The notes under the pieces were generated by a model. The model did no database searches and was not told the origin of the DNA. It worked only from the letters and a program-made list of their open reading frames with translations. Below, in pieces: positions 25,978 through 35,366 of a stretch of 64,000 bases of DNA; the first letter of the stretch is position 1, and each line of letters begins with the position of its first letter. Made by a program: the position numbers and the translations under genes. Source of the DNA: AP-15 sp963733945 (lineage in GTDB: Bacteria > Pseudomonadota > Alphaproteobacteria > ATCC43930 > CGMCC-115725); the NCBI GenBank assembly GCA_963733945.1, contig CAVTFD010000014.1, forward strand, positions 186,001 to 250,000. Direction: 5' to 3'.

Positions 25978-27367
25978 CCTGCGAGGAATTGACGACGAGC
26001 GAGCCGCGGCGCAGCGCCACGCGGGTCAATCCACCCGGTAAGACCCAGGTGCTCGACCCGGTCACGGCGAACGGCCGTAAATCGACGTGGCGCGCCTCGA
26101 TACGGCCATCGACCAAGGTTGGCGCCACCGACAGGTTTATGCAGGGTTGGCTAATGTAATTAGCCGGATCGGCGATCAGCTTCGCCCGGCAATCGTCGAG
26201 CTCGGCTCGGCTCGCCTTGGGCCCGACCGTGATGCCGTAGCCGCCGGCTTCGCCGACCGGCTTGACCACCAGCTCGGGCAAATGGTCGAGCGTATAGCGC
26301 AATGCTGCCGGTTCGCGGCAGATGTGGGTCTCGACGTTATGCAGAATCGGTTCCTCGCCGAGATAATAGCGGATGATCCGGGGCATATAGGCATAAACCG
26401 CCTTGTCGTCGGCCACCCCGGTGCCGATCGCATTGGCAAGCGCGACCGTCCCGGCGCGATAGGCCCGCATCAGCCCGCGCACGCCCAGCATACTGTCCGG
26501 AAGGAACGCTTCGGGGTCCAGGTAATCATCGTTGATGCGGCGATAGATCACATCGACCCGCGCCAGCCCGCCGGTCGTGCGCATCCATACGCGCTCGTCC
26601 TCGACCACTAGGTCCGGCCCCTCGACCAAAGGGACGCCCATCTCTCGTGCGAGAAAGACATGTTCGAAATAGGCTGAATTGTAGGTGCCGGGCGACAGCA
26701 GCACGACTTGTGGGTCGGTGACAGCAGCGGGCGCAAGCTCCTGCAATGCCGCGATCAGCTTGGTGCCGTAATTGTCGATCGGGCGCAGGCCGATGTCGTC
26801 GAGCAGGTCGGGAAAGGCGCGCAGCATCATGTGCCGGTTCTCGACGACATAGCTGACGCCCGACGGGGTACGCGCGTTGTCCTCGAGCACGAGAAAGCCG
26901 CCCCTTTCATCGCGCACAATGTCGGTGCCGCAAATGTTGACATAAGCCTTGTGCGGCACGTCGATGCCACGCATCAGTGGGCGGTAGTTGTGGTTGCCAA
27001 GGATCAGATCGCGCGGAACAATGCCGTCGCCCAGCACAGACTGGTCGTGGTAGATGTCGTCGAGCAGCAGGTTCAGCGCGGTGATGCGTTGGACGATGCC
27101 AGTCTCCAGATGCCGCCATTCCTCTGCTGAAAGCACCCGCGGCAATACATCGAACGGCAGAATCCGGTCGATCGTCTTGGCGTCGGAATAGACTGTGAAG
27201 GTAATCCCGAGATTGTACAGCTCGGCATTGGCGGCGGCGGCCCGCTCCTTTAGTGCATCGATCGACAGGCCAGACAGACGCTCCCTGACGGCTGTGCTCG
27301 CCGGGCTCCCGAGCATCTCGCAATAAAACCCATGCGGATCGTACCCATCGAGTAGCGAGCGATCCAT
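25943..27367 (-). CDS. circularly permuted ATP-grasp protein
   Basis: A 474-residue member of the circularly permuted ATP-grasp family (CP_ATPgrasp type 1), probably a ligase that joins an amine to a carboxylate using ATP. It starts at the ATG at 27367 (MDRSLLDGYDPHGFYCEM). Characteristic stretches are DVLPRVLSAEEW, LLLDDIYHDQ, GNHNYRPLMRGI, FLVLEDNARTPSGVSYVVENR, VKPVGEAGGYGI and the C-terminal SSTWVLPGGLTRVAL / NSSQGGGSKDTWVL. It heads the three-gene operon with alpha-E and transglutaminase genes. Confidence 0.92.
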   Translation of the reverse strand: MDRSLLDGYDPHGFYCEMLGSPASTAVRERLSGLSIDALKERAAAANAELYNLGITFTVYSDAKTIDRILPFDVLPRVLSAEEWRHLETGIVQRITALNLLLDDIYHDQSVLGDGIVPRDLILGNHNYRPLMRGIDVPHKAYVNICGTDIVRDERGGFLVLEDNARTPSGVSYVVENRHMMLRAFPDLLDDIGLRPIDNYGTKLIAALQELAPAAVTDPQVVLLSPGTYNSAYFEHVFLAREMGVPLVEGPDLVVEDERVWMRTTGGLARVDVIYRRINDDYLDPEAFLPDSMLGVRGLMRAYRAGTVALANAIGTGVADDKAVYAYMPRIIRYYLGEEPILHNVETHICREPAALRYTLDHLPELVVKPVGEAGGYGITVGPKASRAELDDCRAKLIADPANYISQPCINLSVAPTLVDGRIEARHVDLRPFAVTGSSTWVLPGGLTRVALRRGSLVVNSSQGGGSKDTWVLG

Positions 27368-27509
27368 GCGCCTATCCAAGACAACCACCGACAGCAGCGT
27401 GACGCATATTTTGCGCCAATCCAGAAACACCGGCCCGGGCCAAAGTTGTCAATCGAAGACGATCAAACTTTAGGCATTAGCCACCACGGCGCTCACTTTC
27501 GCCGGCCCG

Positions 27510-28766
27510 TCAGCTCGTTGGGCGGCGCTGCCCTTCGGTCCGCCCCAGGCGGTTCACGGCGATCTGGCCGCCTTTGATCACCAGGGCGATATTCTCAGGG
27601 TTCTGCAATATCGTCACTTCGGCGAGCGGATCGCCAGCGATCACGACGAGATCGGCGAGCTTTCCGTTCTCGATGGTGCCTAGATCCCGCTCCCGCCCGA
27701 TGCATTCGGCCGCCCAGCCGGTCGCCGCACGCAAGGCCTGGAGCGGCGTCATCCCGGCGCGGACGAGGCAGGCGATCTCGATCGCATTCGGCGGATGGCC
27801 ATGGCCGCCGGCGTCGGTCCCGGCGGCGATCTTGACCCCGGCGGCGAGCGCCCGGCGCAAGCTCGCGACATGGTGCTCTTCGAGATGCTGAGCGCGCTCG
27901 CGGACATGCGAGAGCGGCGATTTGCGGTGGTAATCGTAGACCGCGAAGGTCGGCACAAAGAAGATTTCGCGCCGGGCCATCATCTCCAGCAGCTCGGGTT
28001 TCTGGTCGAGGTAACAGCCGTGGTCGATCGAGTCGACGCCGGCCTCGACCGCGACGCGCAAGCCGCGCCCGCCCAGCGCGTGGCAGATGACGCGGCGGTC
28101 GAGCGCATGCGCCTCCTCGACCAGGGCCAGCATCTCGTCGAGGTTGAAGGCGCCGTCATGCGGTCCGTGGCCCGGCCGCGAGCTCGCGCCGCCAGTTGTG
28201 GCGCATTTGATCACGTCGGCCCCGGCGCGCACGACGCGCCGCACCACCGGTCGGACATCGGCCAGGCTGTTGACGACGCCGTCGGGCAGCAGTGGATCGT
28301 TCGGCACGCAGCAGGAAAATCCGGACGGGCTGACCCGGTCGCCGACGCCGCCGATCGGCGAGATGATGACGAGCGAAAGTACAAGCCTCGGGCCGGCGAT
28401 CAAGCCCTCGTCGATCGCCCGCTTGAAACCGGCATCGAGCCCCCCTGCGTCGCGGACCGTCGTATAGCCGGCGGCCAAGGTGTCGGCGAGAACTTTTGCA
28501 GTGCGCAGGGTGCGAGTCGTCTGTGGCTCGTCGATGCCCCAGCGCCGGGCCAGGTCGTAGCCGTGCATCGCCAGGTGATCATGGGTATCGATCAACCCCG
28601 GCAGGACGGTCATGCCGGAAATGTCGATGATTTCGGCATTAGCCGGCCACTCGCCGTGGGCTCGGGTCTCGACAGCCTCGATCCGCTGGTCCTTGACGAC
28701 GATCGTCGCGTCGACCGGCCCTGCGCCGGTCCCGTCGATCAGCCTGGCGCCGGTCAGCACCCGCAT
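27510..28766 (-). CDS. metal-dependent amidohydrolase (imidazolonepropionase/prolidase-like)
   Basis: A 418-residue enzyme of the amidohydrolase superfamily: a beta-sandwich in two parts around a TIM barrel. The metal motif HxH is H62-H64 in IDTHDHLAMHG. The remaining landmarks are KCATTGGASSRPGHGPHD, ICHALGGRG, DSIDHGCYLD and AAGTDAGGHG (barrel Asp). The C-terminus IENGKLADLVVIAGDPL is typical. Two ATGs stand in tandem (28769 and 28766); the second has the better spacing from AGGGAGGG. The substrate is unknown; the upstream MHS-type permease (131 bases away, same strand) may import it. Confidence 0.88.
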   Translation of the reverse strand: MRVLTGARLIDGTGAGPVDATIVVKDQRIEAVETRAHGEWPANAEIIDISGMTVLPGLIDTHDHLAMHGYDLARRWGIDEPQTTRTLRTAKVLADTLAAGYTTVRDAGGLDAGFKRAIDEGLIAGPRLVLSLVIISPIGGVGDRVSPSGFSCCVPNDPLLPDGVVNSLADVRPVVRRVVRAGADVIKCATTGGASSRPGHGPHDGAFNLDEMLALVEEAHALDRRVICHALGGRGLRVAVEAGVDSIDHGCYLDQKPELLEMMARREIFFVPTFAVYDYHRKSPLSHVRERAQHLEEHHVASLRRALAAGVKIAAGTDAGGHGHPPNAIEIACLVRAGMTPLQALRAATGWAAECIGRERDLGTIENGKLADLVVIAGDPLAEVTILQNPENIALVIKGGQIAVNRLGRTEGQRRPTS

Positions 28767-28897
28767 CATCGCCCTCCCTCTGCTATCCCGAGCATTAAAA
28801 GCCTCACGGCGGTGTAATCCGCAATTCGCGCTCGGTTGCCCGCAGGATCGGTCCAATCAGTCGGGGCTGCGGGATTGTCAAGCGATCGACGGTGATC

Positions 28898-30259
28898 TCA
28901 CGACGACGCGGCGGTCTGTGGTGCATCCGCGGGCGCGTCGTGTTCTTGCGAGATGTCGCGGTTCGTGTAATCCGGCAGGAAAGCCGTAGCGCTGATGCTC
29001 ACGACGGCACAGAACAGGATGTAGCACGCAACTGCATAGCCCGATCCGAAGGCGGCGAATAATGCCGTCGCGATCAGCGGCGCCGGCCCCCCGGCGATGA
29101 CCGAGGAAAGGTGGAAGCCGAGCGAAGAGCCGCTGTAGCGCAGCCGTGGGGTGAAGCATTCGGCAATCAGTGCCGCCTGCGGGCCGTACATCATGTCGTG
29201 CGGAACAAAGGACAGCACGATCGCGAGGAAGACCAACGCGGGAACCATGGTGTTCATCATCGCAAAGTAGATGAAAGCGAACACCCCGACAGTAGCCGCG
29301 CCGATCAGGTACATCCGCTTGCGTCCGATACGATCCGAGATGTGCCCGGCCAGCGGAGTTGTCACACCTGACAGGATGGTCGCGACCAAAACGGCGGTCA
29401 GCAGGAAGTCGCGCGACATGCCGGAGACCTTGGTTCCATAGACAAACACAAAGGCGGCATAGACATAAAATGGTCCTTGCTCGGCCATCCGGCAGAGAGC
29501 CGTCAGGATGATCTGCTTGGGCTGGCGCTTGATGACCTCGATAACCGGAGTGCGCTCGACCCGGCGCTCTTCGATAATCCGCGTGAAAACCGGGGTTTCG
29601 AGAATGCCGAGGCGAATGTAGAGCCCGACCCCGACCATCACGATCGACAGCCAGAACGGTACCCGCCAGCCCCATGCGAGAAACTGGTCGCCCGATATCG
29701 CGCTGAACACCAGCACCGCGAGATTGGCAAGAAACAAGCCCGCCGGGCCGCCCCATTGCGGCCATGAGGTAATAAAACCGCGATGGGCGTTGGTTCTTGC
29801 CCATTCCATTGCGATCAGGGTGGCCCCACCCCATTCGCCGCCGATGCCGAGACCTTGAATAAAGCGAACGACGGTCAGGATCACCGCGCCCCAAATGCCG
29901 ATCGTCTGATAACCGGGGACGAAGCCGACGGCAAACGTCGATAACCCGGTCAGCAGCAAGGTCGCGATCAGCGTCACCTTACGCCCGATGCGGTCGCCGT
30001 AATGGCCGAACAGCGCCGCGCCCACCGGGCGGGCGATAAAGCCTACGGCATAGATGCCGAAGGCTTGCAGTATGCCGACCAGTGGGGCGGATGCCGGGAA
30101 AAACAATTTCGCGAAGACCAGCGGGGCAACGATCACGTAAAGCAGGAAATCGTATGCCTCGATGATCGTGCCGACGGTCCCGGCGAAGATCGCGCGGCGC
30201 AATTGCCGACTGTGCTCGGCCTCTGAAAGTGAACCCGCAGCGATACCGGTTGTCATCAT
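28898..30259 (-). CDS. MFS transporter, metabolite:H+ symporter (MHS) type
   Basis: A 453-residue inner-membrane permease with 12 predicted helices. GTIIEAYDFLLYVIVAPLVFAKLFFP and FGHYGDRIGRKVTLI mark the MHS family (ShiA/ProP-like), which takes up organic acids, osmolytes or shikimate. The second half repeats the loop motif as GHISDRIGRKRMYL. The start ATG at 30259 has GGGAGGG five bases upstream. It probably forms a transcript with the amidohydrolase that follows. Confidence 0.88.
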   Translation of the reverse strand: MMTTGIAAGSLSEAEHSRQLRRAIFAGTVGTIIEAYDFLLYVIVAPLVFAKLFFPASAPLVGILQAFGIYAVGFIARPVGAALFGHYGDRIGRKVTLIATLLLTGLSTFAVGFVPGYQTIGIWGAVILTVVRFIQGLGIGGEWGGATLIAMEWARTNAHRGFITSWPQWGGPAGLFLANLAVLVFSAISGDQFLAWGWRVPFWLSIVMVGVGLYIRLGILETPVFTRIIEERRVERTPVIEVIKRQPKQIILTALCRMAEQGPFYVYAAFVFVYGTKVSGMSRDFLLTAVLVATILSGVTTPLAGHISDRIGRKRMYLIGAATVGVFAFIYFAMMNTMVPALVFLAIVLSFVPHDMMYGPQAALIAECFTPRLRYSGSSLGFHLSSVIAGGPAPLIATALFAAFGSGYAVACYILFCAVVSISATAFLPDYTNRDISQEHDAPADAPQTAASS

Positions 30260-30577
30260 CGAACCCTCCCAGCTAGCGAGCGGCCGCACAGCCGCTTGTT
30301 TATTGACCGTCCGGTACGCCGAGGCGGTCGAAGCTTCTTTTACCGGCGATGTTAACGATCTCAGAGAAATGAATAAAGATGAATAACAGGATGTGCGCTC
30401 AGGAGGTCCAGCGTGGAGACGCTTGGTTTTCAACAGGCCGCGGCTCATAGTTCCAATCCATGCGGGTCGTCCCAGCCGCTAGCGGCGGTCCCACGTTGGT
30501 CGTACATCCCGAGGACCGTTTGGGACTGACCGCTTGGTTGAGCCCAGTCAGCGGTGAGACGCGAACCAGGTAAGCTT
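30260..30577. other. intergenic region between divergent MFS gene and gmhA remnant
   Basis: These 318 bases lie between divergent genes. A locally AT-rich stretch (about 30340-30385, with ATGAATAAAGATGAATAA) may hold the promoter for the transporter. I see no coding sequence or stable hairpin that stands out. Confidence 0.4.
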
Positions 30578-31241
30578 ATGACGAGTGAAGTAACAGCCTC
30601 GATCGTCGATTATCTCGGACAGTCTCGCGACGCGGTCCAGGCTGCGATCGACAACGCTGTCTTTTTGTCGACAGCCGAGGCAATTGTCGATCGACTCGTC
30701 GAGGCGATCGCATCCGGCAGGAAGGTGCTGTTTGCCGGCAATGGCGGCAGCGCCGGAGATGCCCAGCACCTCGCCGGCGAGTTTCTCTCGCGGCTAAATT
30801 ACGACCGAGCTCCGCTCCCTGCCATCGCGCTCACCACCGACAGCTCGGTGCTGACCGCGATCGGCAATGATTACGGCTATGAGCGGGTGTTCGAGCGGCA
30901 GGTGCTGGGTCTTGGAGTTGCCGGTGGTCGAGCGGCAGGTGCTGGGTCTTGGAGTTGCCGGCGATGTGCTGATCGCGATCTCGACCTCGGGGCGCTCGCC
31001 AAACATTCTGCGCGCGATCGAGGCGAGGCGGTCCAAGGGTCTGGTGGTCGTCGGCTTTACCGGTAGCACCGGGGGTGAGATGGCCGCGCGTTGCCATCTC
31101 TGCCTTTATGCGCCCGCTGACACGACGCCGCTGATCCAGCAACTCCATATCACCGCCGGCCACATTATCTGCGGGCTTGTAGAGGAGCGGCTGTTTCCGA
31201 ATTTGGATCAGCCTCGGGGACTTGCCGACCGCGCCGGATGA
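30578..31241 (+). pseudogene. gmhA: phosphoheptose isomerase, disrupted by a 37-bp tandem duplication
   Basis: GmhA converts sedoheptulose 7-phosphate to D-glycero-manno-heptose 7-phosphate for LPS-core or S-layer heptose. The start (MTSEVTASIVDYLGQSRDAV) and the SIS-domain site FAGNGGSAGDAQHLAGEF are normal. Near residue 105 the frame enters a duplicated segment (30891-30961) and is shifted by one base, ending early at 31066. The downstream frame carries the rest: VLIAISTSGRSPNILRAIE, VVGFTGSTGG, and the C-terminal PLIQQLHITAGHIICGLVEERLF. Removing exactly one 37-base unit restores an uninterrupted 208-residue protein reading YERVFERQVLGLGVAGDVLI, so the lesion looks single and recent. Confidence 0.88.
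30891..30961 (+). repeat. 37-bp tandem direct duplication inside gmhA
   Basis: A 34-base segment at 30891-30924 (beginning TCGAGCGGCAGGTGCTGGGT) recurs without change at 30928-30961, after the spacer TGG. The offset is 37 bases, which is not a multiple of three and therefore causes the frameshift. No insertion-sequence ends are present; the form suggests replication slippage, or an assembly or sequencing artefact. Confidence 0.92.
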
Positions 31242-31440
31242 TCCGGGCCCGAGCGGACATCCGCCGCGGCGGGCTCGATACTGGCTCGGGGCGCTGATGG
31301 TGCGAACTGCACGTCTCAGCCTTTATGGGGTCGCCGCATTAACGACGGCTTCGATGTCCAAAATGTATCGGGAACCCAGGGCAAGGGATTACGCTGCCGC
31401 GGCCATACCGGCGGCGGTCAGGGAACTCGTTGTTGCCTAG

Positions 31441-31468
31441 CTGCATCACCCGAATTCGGGTGATGCAG
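31441..31468. terminator. perfect 28-bp palindrome between convergent genes (candidate bidirectional terminator)
   Basis: The half-site CTGCATCACCCGAA is followed immediately by its exact complement, giving a 28-base perfect palindrome centred on AATT. It lies 20 bases beyond the stop codon of the nucleotide-sugar dehydrogenase gene and downstream of the gmhA remnant, so it ends two converging transcripts. There is no T-run on either side, so termination is likely but not certain; a dimeric protein-binding site is the alternative. Confidence 0.5.
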
Positions 31469-31488
31469 GGCGCACCCGTGAGCAGCCA

Positions 31489-32727
31489 TCAGCAGTCGAC
31501 GACCAGATTGGTGTGCTCGTTCCCCGGCCACAAGGCGAAAAAATTCCTGTATTCAGGCCATGGCACCATGACGACGACAGCCGCGGCCGAGGCTACGGCC
31601 TCCTCCGGCGAGGCGGCGAAGGATGCGCCAGACCCGAGCGCCGCGCGCGCCGGCTCTATCGCCAAGGGATCGTGCGCGACGACCGCACGACCGTTTCTTC
31701 CCAACGCTGCCGCCAGCATGACGCCTTGCGAGCGCTCGACGACATCGGTATCGGGTTTGTACGCAAGACCAAGGACCGCAACCCGATCGCCCGGCTCGGT
31801 ATGTTCGGCGATGATGGTGACGAGCCGCTCGACTTGGCGCTCGTTGATGACGTGGGTGGCGGCCGCCAAACTGGCGTCGATGCCGAGACGCTTTGCCATC
31901 GTCGAGAATGCGATCGTGTCTCTGGGGAAACATGGACCGCCATATCCTGTCGCCCCACGCAGATATTTGAGGCCAATCCGCCCATCTCTGCCTATGGCCC
32001 CGGTAATTACGTCAGCGTCCGCCCCCGAAAGTTTATCGCAGATTTCGCTGAGCATATTGGCAAAGGAAATTTTCGTAGTCACATAGGTATTGACCGAGAT
32101 CTTGGTCAGTTCCGCGTTGACGAAATTCATCCGACACACCGGAACCGATGGGCCGACAATGCAACGGCAGATCTCCTCGAGTAATCCGCCGGCACGGGCA
32201 TCGCTTTCGCCGATCAGCACAAAGTCAGGTCGCAGCAATCCCTCGATGACATTGCCAAGGGCAATAAACTCTGGATTGTAGCATAGACCGATGTCGTGGC
32301 CGACACGCTTGCCCGAAATGACTTCGAGCCGATCGCGAATTGGTCCGCCAACCGATCCCGGCATCGTTGTCGAGTTTATGACGACGAGATGATAGCCCTG
32401 CTTATGGGCAAGAACTCGGCCGATTTCCTCGATCGCAGCCAGTACGTGATCGTTTTTGAAGGCACCGTCTGCACCGCTTGGAGTAGGCACGATGACATAG
32501 GTGACCTCGGTCTCGCCGATCACCGTGGCCCAATCCGTGGTTGCACGGATGCGCGGGCGGTTGGCGGTCAAGAATTCTTGGAGACGAGGCTCCTCCACGG
32601 GTGCACGAGGCATTGACTTGGGCGACGGTGTCGGGTTCAATGATCCGTAAACCGATAGGCCCTTGGAGGCGAGAACTGCGACCAGCGGCGCCCCGAGCTT
32701 GCCTAGACCTACAACCGAAACCTCCAT
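31489..32727 (-). CDS. UDP-glucose/GDP-mannose dehydrogenase family protein
   Basis: An NAD-dependent nucleotide-sugar 6-dehydrogenase of 412 residues, making a uronic acid precursor for a surface polysaccharide. It has an N-terminal Rossmann motif GLGKLGAP (7-14), VPTPSG, NSTTMPGSV, NPEFIALGNVIEG, the catalytic Cys C266 in GYGGPCFPRD, and GLAYKPDTDVVERS. After the second strand (LSVYGSLNP) the usual Asp of VGVDIN-type sequences is missing, so cofactor binding may differ. The ATG at 32727 follows GGGGGA. Whether it is UDP-Glc, UDP-ManNAc or another sugar cannot be decided. It is the intact gene next to several broken ones. Confidence 0.88.
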   Translation of the reverse strand: MEVSVVGLGKLGAPLVAVLASKGLSVYGSLNPTPSPKSMPRAPVEEPRLQEFLTANRPRIRATTDWATVIGETEVTYVIVPTPSGADGAFKNDHVLAAIEEIGRVLAHKQGYHLVVINSTTMPGSVGGPIRDRLEVISGKRVGHDIGLCYNPEFIALGNVIEGLLRPDFVLIGESDARAGGLLEEICRCIVGPSVPVCRMNFVNAELTKISVNTYVTTKISFANMLSEICDKLSGADADVITGAIGRDGRIGLKYLRGATGYGGPCFPRDTIAFSTMAKRLGIDASLAAATHVINERQVERLVTIIAEHTEPGDRVAVLGLAYKPDTDVVERSQGVMLAAALGRNGRAVVAHDPLAIEPARAALGSGASFAASPEEAVASAAAVVVMVPWPEYRNFFALWPGNEHTNLVVDC

Positions 32728-32973
32728 GCAATCCCCCGAACAAGCAAGTCGTGCAGCGCCGATAGCGGATTTTACGCTCCTCGGGCAGTAGCATTTTATA
32801 ATCAACGCCTATCAATAGCCGGGATATCAGACACCGCGGGCCGAGGTCAACCCGACCGGCTGCGAGATTACCGTGAGGCGATGTTGGCCAAAGCGATCAG
32901 CCCAGTAGGGTCGGTCTCGTCGGCGCACGAGATCCACACCCCAGGGCACGGTAAGCACTCGAAGAAACCTCGC

Positions 32974-33944
32974 TCAGTGCGGCCGATTGGCGTGAACCTG
33001 GCGCTCGATCCAGGCGCAGGTCGGCTCGAGACCGGTGACTAGCCGCTGCGCTGGTGCCCAGCCGAGCTTAGTCCGGATCAGGCGGTTATCAGAATTGCGG
33101 CCTCTGACGCCGAGCGGCCCCGGGATGTGGCGCTTATCAAGCCGCTTTCCGGCGATGCTCATGATCAAGTCAGCGAGATGATCGATGGTCACCATTTCCT
33201 CGGAACCAATGTTCACCGCCCCCGGTGAAACCCGAGCGCATCAGTAGAACTGTTCCCTCAACACACTCGGATACGTAGAGGAACGAGCGTGTCTGCTGGC
33301 GTCGCCCCAGATCTCGATCTCGCCGTTATCGGCGGCTGCGATCTTGCGGCAGAGTGCGGCCGGGGCTTTCTCGCGACCGTCGCCCCAGGTTCCCTCGGGG
33401 CCGAAAATGTTGTGGTACCGGGCAATCCGCGGCTCCATCCCATAGCAACGGCCGTAAGTCAAATACAGGCGCTCGCTGAACAGCTTTTCCCAGCCGTATT
33501 CGCTGTCGGGCGCTGCTGGATAGGCCGAACTTTCCTCGCAATTGGGCGAGTCCGGGTTCTCTTGGTTGTAGGCGGGATACATGCAGGCGGACGAGAGTAG
33601 AAGATCCGTTGGATCAGGCGCTTATGGCAGGCTCGAGAACGTTGAGATTGATCGTCGCCGAATTGTGCATGATGTCGGCGTCATTCTCGCCGGTGAAAAT
33701 AAACCCGGCGCCGCCCATGTCGGCGGCAGCTGATAGACCTCTCGAACGCGATCGACATCTGCCGGCAGAATAGGGGTCGCGCAGATCGCCGACGACAAAG
33801 TCGTCAGCCTCGCTCTCGGCGTATTCGTGGATTTGAATCGACGCCGCGCACCCAAAACCGTAGCTTGAGCGCTTGACAAGATGACCGCCGAGAAGCCCCG
33901 GCTAAAAGGGAACCTGAGCGGAAGGAACAATGAGACCGGCGCAT
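32974..33944 (-). pseudogene. GDP-mannose 3,5-epimerase-like gene with multiple frameshifts
   Basis: Conserved pieces of an extended SDR (GDP-mannose 3,5-epimerase type) occur in order but in different frames. They are HEYAESEADDFVVGDLRDP, ADMGGAGFIFTGENDADIMH with NSATINLNVLE, ACMYPAYNQENPDSPNCEES (the catalytic Cys region), SEYGWEKLFSERLYLTYG (YxxxK), and RYHNIFGPEGTWGDGREKAP. QTRSFLYVSECVEGTVLLMR and the C-terminal VNIGSEEMVTIDHLADLIM follow. At least five frameshifts are needed to join them, at the N-terminus, around VDRVREVYQL, before MYPAYN, after EIWGD and before VNIGSE. The gene cannot be functional as read. Confidence 0.88.
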
Positions 33945-34040
33945 GATTTCCGACGAAAGAGGCATCGGGCCGATGCTGTCCCGGCGCCGAATGGTCGCGG
34001 TCTCGGATTTTTATGTCAACTCCTGTTCGGTGTCTCCTCG

Positions 34041-35366
34041 TTAAGAGCCGACACGCGTCAGCCGAATTTCGGTAAAGGCGGCCGCCATGCCCGATGATGA
34101 GGCACGGATTTCGACCCTATCCCGATCTTTGCTGCCCTGGATGGGCGAAACCTTAAATCGAATTCGCACTACGGTCCCCCCGCTGCCGTCGAGCCAAGCT
34201 CGATCATATTCGAGGTTTCGCTCGCCTGTGACGACATCGATCGCCAGCTTTCTTCGGATCGGCTTTGCTGGCGCTGCAATGCCGATAAGCGCCTCGTAAT
34301 CGCCCTCCGGCAGCGCAATGTAGGGGCCGAAGAAGACCCGCCCCTTGCGTCCGGGCATCGCGACGATCCTGCCATCTTCGTCCCGTCGACCGGCCGGGCC
34401 GAGCTGCATGCGCTGCGTTTGGTCGCCGAGCGCGCGCGAGGCAAGCCACTGCTCGACCCGCCCCCACCCCCCGGCTGGCGTACTGCCGCGCTTGCGGAAA
34501 AACCACAGGCTGGGGATCACGACCCGCCCGTGATCGCGCCATAACAGGTATCCTGGGCCAGATGCGGGCTGATCCTCGGGAGGAAAACTCCTCGCGGTCC
34601 GCAAAGATAGGCGCGGATCGAACCCGCCCTCGATCGCAAGGGCGGTCGATGCCTCGATCTGAGCGGCAAGGTCGCCATCGCTGACCAGACCCGCGTCAAG
34701 AAAATCAAGGTGCGGCTTCATGCCCGTGGCAATTTCGGCCTTAATCACGCCGACGCCGTCGTTAGCGGTCACCCGGTCGACCCCGGCCATCAGACCAGCG
34801 ATCCCGACCGACCCCCGAATGAACAGCGAACCATGCGGGCAGACGACCGCATCGTAGGCCGGATCATCCAGATCGTCGAGCTGGGTCCCGGGCTCGTGAA
34901 CGAAGAGGCGATCGCGCGCATAGAGTGCGCCGTTCGACCAATAAAGACGCGCCTCAGCGCCGCGTCGCGCCGATGCTTGCGCCAGATCAAGCACGTCTAC
35001 ACGTCCAACACATTCGCTGAGGGCGGCGATCACAGTGTCCGGCAAGGTCGCGATCACCAGCACGCGCGCCGTGGGCGTCAGTTTGCCCATGCGGTCGAGG
35101 CCGTAGATGAGATGCGTGCGCTCCCAAAGGCCGGCATCATAAATCACATCGTTGGCGGTCGCCTGATCCAATGACAAATCGAGAAACCGCGACCACGATG
35201 CATCGTCCCAATCCTCACACGCAATCGTGCGGCTAAGCGGCCGCTCGCCCGTTGGCAGTTCTTGCCCAATCGGGATGCCCCAGTCGCTCCAGAGGCCTGG
35301 GACGCCAGTGGGTCCGCCATCCGGCCCTGCTATTGCGCGCCCACTGGGTCGTATTTCACCGCTCAT
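34041..35366 (-). CDS. unknown protein, paralogue A of a tandem pair
   Basis: A 441-residue protein of no family I can name. The N-terminal half has CEDWDDASWSRF, THLIYGLDRMGKL and ARVLVIATLPDTVIAALSE, then YDAVVCPHGSLF and VIKAEIATG, a pattern like a degenerate class I methyltransferase (Rossmann) domain. GGFDPRLSLRT and VIPSLWFFRKR follow. The last ~120 residues (FFGPYIALPEGDYEALIGI onwards) look like a beta-sandwich of the kind attached to glycan enzymes. The next gene upstream is a clear paralogue with the same domain order, and the two overlap by 11 bases. A role in surface-glycan assembly is inferred only from location. Confidence 0.7.
   Translation of the reverse strand: MSGEIRPSGRAIAGPDGGPTGVPGLWSDWGIPIGQELPTGERPLSRTIACEDWDDASWSRFLDLSLDQATANDVIYDAGLWERTHLIYGLDRMGKLTPTARVLVIATLPDTVIAALSECVGRVDVLDLAQASARRGAEARLYWSNGALYARDRLFVHEPGTQLDDLDDPAYDAVVCPHGSLFIRGSVGIAGLMAGVDRVTANDGVGVIKAEIATGMKPHLDFLDAGLVSDGDLAAQIEASTALAIEGGFDPRLSLRTARSFPPEDQPASGPGYLLWRDHGRVVIPSLWFFRKRGSTPAGGWGRVEQWLASRALGDQTQRMQLGPAGRRDEDGRIVAMPGRKGRVFFGPYIALPEGDYEALIGIAAPAKPIRRKLAIDVVTGERNLEYDRAWLDGSGGTVVRIRFKVSPIQGSKDRDRVEIRASSSGMAAAFTEIRLTRVGS

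Noticed and set aside
31222..31440. 72-codon frame after the gmhA remnant
   Set aside because: Overlaps the gmhA stop codon, no ribosome binding site, no homology pattern.
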